Below, piece by piece: positions 1-6,526 of a DNA stretch of 12,336 nt. Source of the stretch: Clostridium sp. CAG:590 (GTDB lineage Bacteria; Bacillota; Clostridia; Lachnospirales; Lachnospiraceae). How positions within the stretch are numbered: position 1 is the first letter of the stretch; the number at the start of each line of letters is the position of its first letter. The notes under the pieces were generated by a model. That model saw nothing but the letters and a program-made list of their open reading frames with translations, had not been told where the DNA came from and searched no databases. Made by a program: the position numbers and the translations under genes. The stretch lies in NCBI GenBank assembly GCA_000431135.1, contig HF987841.1:1-12336 (forward strand). Direction: 5' to 3'.

Positions 1-1
1 G

Positions 2-1249
2 TTTTATTTATTAATTTTTAACTCTCTTTCTGGCTTTATTCTTAATGCGTTTGCATATAGTGCTTATAGATATACATTTGTTATATTCCCGTTCATTGGA
101 ATTTTTATGTTAAATACTATTGAACGAATATATAAAAAAGAGATAAGTAAATTGGGTATTTTAATAGGTTTTATATTAAATATTGTAACAATTTACTTTT
201 CATATAAAAATGCCTCAAATGAAGTAATAGAATATGTAGGTATAGTTTTTACTATATTAATAATATATACTGTGTTAATTATTATGGCAAAATGTAAACG
301 AAATATAACCCCGGTAGTATTTATTTTTCTTATAATAATTTTGTCTACAATTTTGGATGATAGTATAACAACTAATTATCGTAGTTATATTACAATTGAT
401 CAATATAGAAGTATATGGGCGGAAAATAGGAGAGTTTCGGATACTGAAAAGGCATTGAAGTGGTTGGAGGAGTATGATAGTTCATTTTATAGAGTTGAAA
501 AAAATTATATAAATTGGGCACTATATGCAGACTCTTTTTTGGAGAGATATTCAACAATTACTGTATATAATTCTACACCTAATTATAATGTTGAGTCTTT
601 TTACAAAAAAATATACAATACCGTAGATATGTCAGCAGTGACGGATTTTCGTTTGAATAATGCTTTGGATTTAAAGGCATTATCTTTAGTTAATTCGAAA
701 TATATTTTATCAAGCGATAAACTTTTGTATAGTATTGGATTAGAAAAAATAAAGGAATTTGGTTCCGTCACTATATATAAAAATTCTAACACAGATTCTG
801 TGGCAAAGTGGTTTAATGCGACTATCTCGAAAAAAGAATTCGAAAGTTTATCAGAAGAACAAAAAGTAGAGTCATTGAATAAAACAATTGTTACAGATAT
901 GATAAATATGCAAAATGAAAGTAGTTCAAAGATTTATAAGTTTTATTTAGAAGACTCGTCTACGATGATGGGATCTATAAGTTGCGATGGCGAAGGTATC
1001 TTAATGTTAGCAATTCCTGATCAAGAGGGATGGTCTGTTTATGTTGATGGAAATAAGGTAACAACATATAATGTAGATTATGGATTTATTGGAGTGAAGA
1101 TTTCAAAAGGAGTGCATAAAATCAAAGCGTGTTATGAGATACCCCAATTAAATATAGGAATATTATGTACGTTATTGGCAGTTGTTCAAATCTTTTTTTT
1201 ACTTATAAAGGAAAATATTCAGAAAATGTTTGCAGATATGAGTAAATGA
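2..1249 (+). CDS. YfhO-family membrane glycosyltransferase-like protein, C-terminal part (5' end outside window)
   Basis: The frame is open from base 2 with no stop before TGA at 1249. The ATG at 107 is therefore probably an internal Met, and the visible part is about 415 residues of a larger protein. In fragment numbering, hydrophobic segments lie near residues 24-38, 50-66, 78-96 and 103-117. A long soluble, presumably extracytoplasmic, stretch runs from about 120 to 380, and a last membrane helix lies near 390-408 before a short basic tail. Just before that helix is the hallmark YfhO C-terminal pattern: a GW..YVDG core, a G-V-K-I-S-K-G-x-H-K-I strand and a C-Y-E-I-P turn, matching the same region of the complete homologue at 8126-10846. 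YfhO proteins are GT-C-like enzymes; the Bacillus member works with CsbB to glycosylate lipoteichoic acid outside the cell. The catalytic N-terminal loop is not visible here. It stops 49 bases before the aminotransferase gene with no terminator between, so it may belong to the same transcript. Confidence 0.85.
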   Translation, partial: FYLLIFNSLSGFILNAFAYSAYRYTFVIFPFIGIFMLNTIERIYKKEISKLGILIGFILNIVTIYFSYKNASNEVIEYVGIVFTILIIYTVLIIMAKCKRNITPVVFIFLIIILSTILDDSITTNYRSYITIDQYRSIWAENRRVSDTEKALKWLEEYDSSFYRVEKNYINWALYADSFLERYSTITVYNSTPNYNVESFYKKIYNTVDMSAVTDFRLNNALDLKALSLVNSKYILSSDKLLYSIGLEKIKEFGSVTIYKNSNTDSVAKWFNATISKKEFESLSEEQKVESLNKTIVTDMINMQNESSSKIYKFYLEDSSTMMGSISCDGEGILMLAIPDQEGWSVYVDGNKVTTYNVDYGFIGVKISKGVHKIKACYEIPQLNIGILCTLLAVVQIFFLLIKENIQKMFADMSK

Positions 1250-1298
1250 GTGTATATTAGAAAATTAGGTTAAGAATATTAGGAATGGAGGATAATGA

Positions 1299-2426
1299 AT
1301 GATAAACTTTAATATACCACCATATATTGGCAATGAATTACAATATATAAAACAGGCAGTGGAAAATAAAAAAATATGCGGTGATGGTGAATTCACAAAA
1401 AGATGCAACAAGTGGATTGAGGATAAATTTCATGCACAGAAGGTGTTGCTTACTACAAGTGGAACAACAGCGTTAGAGATGGCTATGTTATTGTGTGATT
1501 TAAAAGAGGGTGATGAAGTGATCCTTCCGAGTTATACATTTTCAAGTACTGCAACATCTGTTGTATTAACCGGAGCAAAATTGGTATTTGTGGATATTCG
1601 ACCAGACACAATGAATATTGATGAAAAGAAGATTGAGGCTGCAATTACAGATAAAACGAAAGCGATTGTGGCGGTTCACTATGCAGGCGTGGCCTGTGAG
1701 ATGGATTCACTTATGGAAATTGCCAAGCGTTATGGTTTAAAAGTGGTCGAAGATGCTGCACAGGGAGTTATGAGTACCTATAAAGGAAAGGCACTTGGTA
1801 CAATTGGAGATTTTGGTTGCTATTCATTTCATGAAACCAAAAATTATTCAATGGGAGAAGGTGGAGCTTTAGTTATTAACAATCCGGAGTATAATGAAAG
1901 AGCTGAGATTTTGCGTGAGAAAGGAACCAATAGGGCGAAGTTTTTCCGTGGTCAAGTAGACAAGTATACATGGGTTGATTATGGTAGTAGTTACCTTCCG
2001 AGTGATATGAATGCAGCATATTTATGGGCTCAACTTGAACAAGCTGATGAAATCAACCAGGATAGGATGGATACATGGAATTACTATTATAACGAGTTAA
2101 AATATTTACAGGAAAAAGGGATGGTTGAATTACCCGTTATACCGGAAGAGTGTATACATAATGCACATATGTTTTATGTAAAACTGAAGAATTTATCAGA
2201 GAGGACAGAATTTATAACATATCTGAGAGATAAGGGAGTTCAAAGTACTTTTCATTATATACCTTTACATTCTGCACCTGCGGGAGAGAAATTTGGTAGA
2301 TTTCACGGAGAAGATCAGTTTACCACATCTGAAAGTGAACGTTTGACTAGATTACCAATGTATTATGGTATCGGTGAACAGGATAGAAAATATGTAGTTG
2401 ATTGTATTAAAGAATATTTTGGCTAG
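1299..2426 (+). CDS. wecE: WecE-type dTDP-4-amino-4,6-dideoxyhexose transaminase (DegT/DnrJ/EryC1/StrS family)
   Basis: PLP-dependent aminotransferase of 375 residues, the full length for the family. As known for E. coli WecE (RffA), it moves an amino group from glutamate to dTDP-4-keto-6-deoxyglucose, giving dTDP-4-amino-4,6-dideoxygalactose (Fuc4N). The match to WecE, recalled from memory, runs end to end: CGDGEFTKRC near 27-36, SGTTALEMA near 54-62, PSYTFSSTA near 77-85, VHYAGVACEMD near 126-136, EDAAQGVMSTYKG near 151-163, SFHETKN at 176-182 with K181 as the expected Schiff-base lysine, REKGTNRAKFFRGQVDKYTW near 206-225 and FHYIPLH near 318-324. GGAGG at 1287-1291 sits 7 nt before the ATG. 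Known WecE makes an axial 4-amine, but small changes alter stereochemistry, so Fuc4N versus Qui4N is not certain. It is first in a tight operon. No rmlA/rmlB gene for substrate supply is in the window. Confidence 0.93.
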   Translation: MINFNIPPYIGNELQYIKQAVENKKICGDGEFTKRCNKWIEDKFHAQKVLLTTSGTTALEMAMLLCDLKEGDEVILPSYTFSSTATSVVLTGAKLVFVDIRPDTMNIDEKKIEAAITDKTKAIVAVHYAGVACEMDSLMEIAKRYGLKVVEDAAQGVMSTYKGKALGTIGDFGCYSFHETKNYSMGEGGALVINNPEYNERAEILREKGTNRAKFFRGQVDKYTWVDYGSSYLPSDMNAAYLWAQLEQADEINQDRMDTWNYYYNELKYLQEKGMVELPVIPEECIHNAHMFYVKLKNLSERTEFITYLRDKGVQSTFHYIPLHSAPAGEKFGRFHGEDQFTTSESERLTRLPMYYGIGEQDRKYVVDCIKEYFG

Positions 2427-2437
2427 AGGGGAAGAAG

Positions 2438-3376
2438 ATGGATATATCAGTAGTAGTACCTGTGTACGGTTGTAGGGCAGCTATTCCGGAATTACATCGT
2501 AGATTATGTGAGAGCCTTGGAACAATAGCGAATACATTTGAGATTATTTTAGTAGATGATTGCTGTCCACAGAATTCATGGGAGGAAATTCAGAAGGTTT
2601 GTGAACGAGATAGTCGTGTGGTTGGAATACATTTATCTAGAAATTTCGGGCAGATTCGTGCAATTACGGCAGGTTTGGATAAATCACAGGGAGATTGGGT
2701 TGTTGTTATGGACTGCGATTTACAGGACAGACCGGAGGCAATTCCAGAATTGTATGCAAAGGCACAGGAGGGGTATGATGTTGTATTTGCACGAAGAGAA
2801 GGCAGAAAGGATAGTGCTATAACAAAGTTTTTGTCAAGGTGCTTTTATAAAGTGTATGACTATTTTACAGAAGGGACTTTTGACAGCTCTATTTGTAATT
2901 TTAGTATTTCAAGAAGAATTGTTATCGATAGTTATTGTAGAATGAGAGAACAGAATAGAGCTTATACAATGTTTATTCGTTGGCTTGGATTTCGGGAAAC
3001 AGCTATTGATATGTCTGCGGATGAGCGATATGAGGGGAAATCTTCTTATAATATGAGACGTAAGCTTAAAATGGCATTTGAGATTATTACCTCTCAATCT
3101 AATAAACCATTGTTTTTTTCAATTAAAGTTGGATTTGCGATTGCTGTCATTGCATTGTTGTATATTATATATTTGATATTAAGATATCTGATTGTGGGTG
3201 ATGTTCTTTTGGGCTGGACTAGTACAATCGCTTCAGTTTATCTTATGGGTGGCATTATATTAGCAGCAGTTGGAGTTGTAGGAATATATGTAGGTAATAT
3301 TTTTAATGAGACTAAGAATCGTCCGTTATATGTAATAGCAGAATGTATTAATGATGACAATGCAGATAGAAAGTAG
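2438..3376 (+). CDS. Membrane-anchored GT2 glycosyltransferase (ArnC/GtrB/CsbB type), likely polyprenyl-phosphate sugar synthase
   Basis: 312 residues. The N-terminal GT-A catalytic domain (about 1-225) starts with the VVVPVYG strand, followed by ILVDDCCPQNS (37-47) binding the nucleotide, SRNFGQIRAITAGL (67-80) and the DxD-bearing MDCDLQDRPE at 91-100 (D92, D94). ERYEGKSSYNMRRKL (196-210) corresponds to the R-x-G-x-S-x-Y region typical of dolichyl- or undecaprenyl-phosphate glycosyltransferases. Two membrane helices follow near 228-250 and 262-286, then the family's closing ETKNRPLYVI (291-300). Family knowledge: such enzymes move one sugar from a nucleotide donor to undecaprenyl phosphate at the inner membrane face, for later use outside the cell. 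It begins 11 nt after wecE, with a purine-rich GAGGGGAAG site ahead of the ATG. The aminosugar made by WecE is the obvious candidate donor; that is inference from context. Confidence 0.9.
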   Translation: MDISVVVPVYGCRAAIPELHRRLCESLGTIANTFEIILVDDCCPQNSWEEIQKVCERDSRVVGIHLSRNFGQIRAITAGLDKSQGDWVVVMDCDLQDRPEAIPELYAKAQEGYDVVFARREGRKDSAITKFLSRCFYKVYDYFTEGTFDSSICNFSISRRIVIDSYCRMREQNRAYTMFIRWLGFRETAIDMSADERYEGKSSYNMRRKLKMAFEIITSQSNKPLFFSIKVGFAIAVIALLYIIYLILRYLIVGDVLLGWTSTIASVYLMGGIILAAVGVVGIYVGNIFNETKNRPLYVIAECINDDNADRK

Positions 3377-3384
3377 GTGGATAT

Positions 3385-4398
3385 ATGGTAGTTATTATTG
3401 GTGCGACGGGTTTTATTGGAATGTATACAGTAGATGCATTTTTGAGAAAAGGATATGATGTTGTTGCAACTGGAAGAAATCAAAAGTTAGGAAAAAAGTT
3501 ATCTGAAATGGGTGCAGAGTTTATCGAGCTGGATATTACCCAAGCAGAAGATTTTGAAAAACTGCCCAAGCAAAATGTAGAGGGCGTTATTTTATTAGCA
3601 GGATTGTTACCAGCTAATGCAAAAGCAGATTTAAAAAATGAAGAGAATGCAGCAGATTATTTTCAAGTAAATGTAATAGGTGCGATTAATGTATTAGAGT
3701 ATTGTCGTAAAAATAATATACGAAAAGTAATAGGAAACTGTAGTTATAGTGATGTTTCAGGGGCATGGGGAAAAGGTTATGCAATTACAGAAGATGAGCC
3801 AAGGAATTTTAAATTTACAGGTGATCATGCTGTTTATGTGATTAGTAAAAATGCTTGTAATGATGTGATGGAATATTATAATCAGCAACATGGAATGCAG
3901 TGCGCATGGTTTAGATTTCCGCCTGTGTACGGTGTAGGACCACATGGAACAATTTATGTAAATGGAAAAGCATACAAATCAGGTATTGCAACATTTATTG
4001 ATAATGCAGAGCATGGGAAAGATATTGAACTTTGGGGAAATCCGCATATTAAAAGGGATATTATCTATGTAAAGGATGTAGCAGAAGCATATGTGTTGGC
4101 GTTACAGAGCGATGATACATATGGACTATACAATATGACGAGTAGTACACAACTTGATTTGGAAGATCAAGCGAGAGCTGTGATAGATGTATTTGGAAAG
4201 GATAAAGGTAGCAAGATTGTATATCGACCAGAGAAATCTAACAACACTCCGTCTTTTCTTTATAGCATGGAAAAAGCAAAGAGAGATTTTCATTTTGTAC
4301 CCCAATATACCAATTACAAAGATATGATGTTGGATTATAAAAAAGAATTAGAAAGCGGTAGATGGAATAGCCTTGTAGAATCAGGAGATAAAGAATAA
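3385..4398 (+). CDS. NAD(P)-dependent epimerase/dehydratase (extended SDR family)
   Basis: 337 residues with a classical Rossmann start GATGFIG (6-12, GxxGxxG). The catalytic elements are S120 in NCSYSDVSG and Y151/K155 in YVISK (YxxxK), and RFPPVYG (177-183) and RDIIYVKDVAEAY (224-236) are typical of sugar-nucleotide SDR enzymes. It lies 8 nt after the glycosyltransferase gene with AGGTGG 4 nt before the ATG, so it is co-transcribed. The context implies it alters a sugar nucleotide or the group later attached to it, for instance an epimerisation, dehydration or ketone reduction. The motifs do not tell which. It is not an obvious RmlB: that family's usual Y-x-x-x-K context and length of about 350 are close, but the internal signature residues are not recognisable. 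The product is therefore named only to family level. Confidence 0.85.
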   Translation: MVVIIGATGFIGMYTVDAFLRKGYDVVATGRNQKLGKKLSEMGAEFIELDITQAEDFEKLPKQNVEGVILLAGLLPANAKADLKNEENAADYFQVNVIGAINVLEYCRKNNIRKVIGNCSYSDVSGAWGKGYAITEDEPRNFKFTGDHAVYVISKNACNDVMEYYNQQHGMQCAWFRFPPVYGVGPHGTIYVNGKAYKSGIATFIDNAEHGKDIELWGNPHIKRDIIYVKDVAEAYVLALQSDDTYGLYNMTSSTQLDLEDQARAVIDVFGKDKGSKIVYRPEKSNNTPSFLYSMEKAKRDFHFVPQYTNYKDMMLDYKKELESGRWNSLVESGDKE

Positions 4399-4400
4399 TT

Positions 4401-5549
4401 ATGAAGAAACTAGCAATTATTGGTGCGTCGTATTTGCAAGAACCGCTAATTCAAAAGGCAAAAAGCATGGGCATTGAAACCCATGTTTTTGCATGGGCGG
4501 CAAATGATGTAGGAGAGAAAAGTGCAGATTATTTCTATCCGATCAGTATTATAGAAAAAGAGCAGATTACACAGAAATGTAGAGAAATTGGTATTGATGG
4601 AATATGTACTATTGCATCGGATTTAGCAGTTATTACAGTTAATTATGTGGCTAATCAATTACATTTAAATGCGAATTCTATGGAGTGTACACGGTTATCA
4701 ACTAATAAACATTTAATGCGGGAGGCATTTGAAAAAAATGGTGATCCTTCTCCAAGAAGTATATTGGTTGAAGATGTAACGGATCTTAGTGGAATAACAT
4801 TGCAATATCCGGTAATTGTAAAACCATTGGATAGGTCTGGTAGCCGGGGAATCACAAAATTAGAGAGTGCAGAGGAATTAAGGGAGGCAATTGAGAATGC
4901 CAAGGAACAAGGATTTGAAAAAAAGGCATTAGTTGAAGAATTTGCTAGCGGTCAGGAATACAGTGTTGAATTTATATCTTGGAAAGGTAAACATCATTTT
5001 TTAGCAGTTACAGAAAAATTCACTACTGGAGCACCGCATTTCATTGAGACTGGGCATGTTGAGCCGGCTAGGTTAAGCGATGAGATGTGTGAACAAGTAA
5101 AGCGAGTAGTATCGCATGCATTAGATAGCTTACAGATTACAATGGGAGCTTCTCATTCGGAAATAAAAATTGATCAAGATGGGAATATCCGTTTGATTGA
5201 AATCGGGGGCAGAATGGGTGGCGATTATATAGGAAGTCATTTGGTAGAGTGGTCAACTGGTGTTGATTTTTTGGAAAATGTTATTTGTGTAGCATTAGGA
5301 CAGGATATCAATATTGTATCAAAACATAAGCCATATGCGGCAGCCATTCGGTTTGTTTTTGGTAAGGATGACTTGGAGACTCTGAATATAATCCAAAGAG
5401 AACATCCGGAATATCTTAAAGTTGTGGACGTATCCGATGATATAGAAGGAAATGTAGCGGATAGTTCGGATAGACATGGTATGTATTTGATGGTAGCTGA
5501 AAATAGAGAAGCCTTTGAACAATATCTTCCAAAGAAGGGAGTAGAATAG
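4401..5549 (+). CDS. ATP-grasp carboxylate-amine ligase, possibly acylating an aminosugar
   Basis: 382 residues. The N-terminal pre-ATP-grasp domain (about 1-100, beginning KKLAIIGAS) precedes an ATP-grasp core. VIVKPLDRSGSRG (138-150) contains the ATP lysine K141 and the Gly/Ser-rich loop, LVEEFASGQEYSVE (177-190) is the hinge and second nucleotide strand, and IEIGGRMGGD (266-275) supplies the acidic metal ligand E267 with R271. The E-x-G-G-R-x-G-G-D form resembles BacD-like L-amino acid ligases more than PurK or biotin carboxylase. A small C-terminal domain (about 310-382) follows. Family chemistry: ATP activates a carboxylate as acyl phosphate, which an amine attacks. With an aminotransferase that makes a 4-amino sugar two genes upstream, the amine could be that sugar's, giving an acyl- or aminoacyl-amido sugar; this is inference. 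The start is 2 nt after the SDR stop. AGGAG at 4383-4387 lies within the preceding gene, 13 nt from the ATG, so translation may be coupled. Confidence 0.85.
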   Translation: MKKLAIIGASYLQEPLIQKAKSMGIETHVFAWAANDVGEKSADYFYPISIIEKEQITQKCREIGIDGICTIASDLAVITVNYVANQLHLNANSMECTRLSTNKHLMREAFEKNGDPSPRSILVEDVTDLSGITLQYPVIVKPLDRSGSRGITKLESAEELREAIENAKEQGFEKKALVEEFASGQEYSVEFISWKGKHHFLAVTEKFTTGAPHFIETGHVEPARLSDEMCEQVKRVVSHALDSLQITMGASHSEIKIDQDGNIRLIEIGGRMGGDYIGSHLVEWSTGVDFLENVICVALGQDINIVSKHKPYAAAIRFVFGKDDLETLNIIQREHPEYLKVVDVSDDIEGNVADSSDRHGMYLMVAENREAFEQYLPKKGVE

Positions 5550-5550
5550 A

Positions 5551-5910
5551 GTGAAATCGAGATTAAAAGTATATGTTTTATTACATATAATGTTGATGAT
5601 ATATTCAATGAGTGGTATTTGCTCTAAAATGGCAGCAAAACAAAGCTTTTTAAGTTTTAAATTTTGCTTGTTTTATGGGTTAGTCATTTTTCTACTTTTT
5701 TTCTATGCAATAGGATGGCAGCAGATTATTAAAAGGATGCCCCTAACAGTAGCCTTTGCTAATAAAGCAGTTACAATTGTATGGGGACTCGTATGGGGGT
5801 TGTTGTTCTTTCATGAGACTATAACAATAGGCAAATTAATAGGTGTTTTATTAGTTGTATGTGGAATTGTAATATATGCTAAATCGGAGGAAGTAAGTAC
5901 AAATGAATAA
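5551..5910 (+). CDS. SMR/EamA-type four-helix membrane protein, ArnE/ArnF-like flippase subunit 1
   Basis: 119 residues starting with GTG, 1 nt after the ATP-grasp stop and with GAAGGGAG (5534-5541) at good spacing. Four hydrophobic helices are seen near residues 7-24, 36-55, 63-85 and 91-109, with a short polar tail. Length and helix number fit the small multidrug resistance fold. PLTVAFANKAVTIVWGLVWGLLFF (start near residue 64) and the final G-x-x-L-V-V-C-G-I-V-I-Y helix match SMR/EamA half-transporters. Helix 1 lacks the membrane-embedded glutamate (E14 of EmrE) required for drug/proton antiport, which argues against a multidrug pump. Paired small proteins of this kind (ArnE with ArnF) are credited with flipping undecaprenyl-phosphate-aminoarabinose. 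Here the pair follows a GT2 enzyme of the ArnC type, so a lipid-linked sugar is the likely cargo. Confidence 0.82.
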   Translation: MKSRLKVYVLLHIMLMIYSMSGICSKMAAKQSFLSFKFCLFYGLVIFLLFFYAIGWQQIIKRMPLTVAFANKAVTIVWGLVWGLLFFHETITIGKLIGVLLVVCGIVIYAKSEEVSTNE

Positions 5911-6256
5911 ATCTGCATTAATATATGGGGGAGTTTTACTCATAGGAGTATTCATAAGTGCGATTTCACAGGTCTTGTTAAAAAAGGCAGCTATGAAAGA
6001 GTATAGAAATAAGCTCCAGGAATATATGAATCCATTAGTGATATTTGCATATGTTATGTTTGTTGGAACTACTTTATTATCAGTAATCGCATATAAAGGT
6101 ATTCCATTATCAATGGGACCGGTACTTGAGGCAACAAGTTATTTGTATGTAATTTTTTTTGGAGTGAAGATTTTTGGTGAGAAGATCAATAAGAAAAAAA
6201 TTGTAGCGTTAATGTTGATTATTGTTGGTATAATTATTTATTCGGTTTGGGGTTAG
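5903..6256 (+). CDS. SMR/EamA-type four-helix membrane protein, ArnE/ArnF-like flippase subunit 2
   Basis: 117 residues. The ATG at 5903 overlaps the end of the previous gene by 8 nt, and GGAGG at 5886-5890 lies inside that gene, so the two are translationally coupled. This is expected of subunits made in equal amounts. Hydrophobic helices lie near residues 6-26, 45-64, 68-88 and 99-116. Helix 1 ends in SQVLLKKAAM, the Q-x-L-x-K-x-A pattern common in EamA/ArnF-like proteins. As in its partner there is no acidic residue inside helix 1. The loop after helix 3 (KIFGEKINKKK) is strongly basic, suggesting a cytoplasmic location. The protein most likely forms a heterodimer with the preceding gene product and moves an undecaprenyl-phosphate sugar to the outer membrane face. 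It is last in the tight operon; non-coding DNA follows. Confidence 0.82.
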   Translation: MNKSALIYGGVLLIGVFISAISQVLLKKAAMKEYRNKLQEYMNPLVIFAYVMFVGTTLLSVIAYKGIPLSMGPVLEATSYLYVIFFGVKIFGEKINKKKIVALMLIIVGIIIYSVWG

Positions 6257-6283
6257 TTATATGTTGTTGACTTCTTAAATTAG

Positions 6284-6289
6284 TATAAT
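6284..6289 (+). promoter_or_regulatory. Possible -10 box (TATAAT) ahead of the structured leader
   Basis: A perfect TATAAT lies 28 bases after the last flippase gene and just before the structured region, where a promoter for the acyltransferase transcript would be expected. The best -35 match, TTGACT at 6267-6272, is only 11 nt away, which is too short for a standard promoter; the 17-nt position holds ATGTTG, a poor match. The assignment is therefore tentative, as AT-rich DNA yields such hexamers by chance. Confidence 0.25.
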
Positions 6290-6290
6290 A

Positions 6291-6445
6291 CTGACCTACT
6301 TGCCTGTCTCTGGATTGACCTGTATACTGTCATTAGTTTACAGAAAGAGTTTCCAGAGTACCCGCATGACAAGTTGCGTACTCTGAGACCATGGTCAAAA
6401 ACCATGATTCTTATATCAGACTACACACTGATTTTTAAGGTCAAG
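6291..6445 (+). ncRNA. Candidate structured RNA leader with competing stems, upstream of the acyltransferase
   Basis: The 270 bases between the flippase pair and the acyltransferase contain no credible gene but many complementary segments. CTCTGGA (6308-6314) pairs with TCCAGAG (6352-6358). Inside it CTGTA/TACAG (6320-6324, 6339-6343) and ACT/AGT (6326-6328, 6335-6337) form a continuous hairpin with one T-T mismatch. CAGAGTAC (6354-6361) pairs with GTACTCTG (6378-6385) and shares bases with the first stem, so the two exclude each other. CATGGT (6390-6395) pairs with ACCATG (6401-6406). ATCAG (6415-6419) pairs with CTGAT (6428-6432), followed by TTTT. TTGACCT (6315-6321) can also close the whole region with AGGTCAA (6438-6444). 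No known riboswitch class is recognised, and no folding calculation was possible. Confidence 0.4.
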
Positions 6446-6526
6446 AAAAGATTATGATTAATAGTAATAAAGATTTTGGAGAGGGTCTCTAAAAAATACT
6501 ACTATTTAATACGAGGACAAATGATT

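Noticed and set aside
107..1249. ATG 107 as the true start of the left YfhO protein
   Set aside because: The frame is open upstream to the window edge and encodes membrane-like residues matching the internal region of YfhO, so the gene begins outside the window.
2556..2822. 88-codon + strand frame inside the glycosyltransferase gene
   Set aside because: It overlaps the catalytic GT2 motifs in another frame; its composition is random-looking.
5237..5608. 123-codon - strand open frame opposite the ATP-grasp gene
   Set aside because: Its coding pattern is a shadow of the + strand gene, which has clear domain motifs; no ribosome site or family features.
5551..6256. Multidrug efflux pair (EmrE/EbrAB type)
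   Set aside because: Neither protein has the essential helix-1 glutamate, and the operon context points to lipid-linked sugar.
6267..6289. TTGACT and TATAAT read as a promoter
   Set aside because: The hexamers are only 11 nt apart, too close for standard sigma-A promoter spacing; only the -10 is kept, as tentative.
6291..6445. tRNA or known riboswitch
   Set aside because: No cloverleaf with a recognisable T-loop or CCA-adjacent acceptor stem forms, and no aptamer motif I know is present; left as an unassigned structured region.
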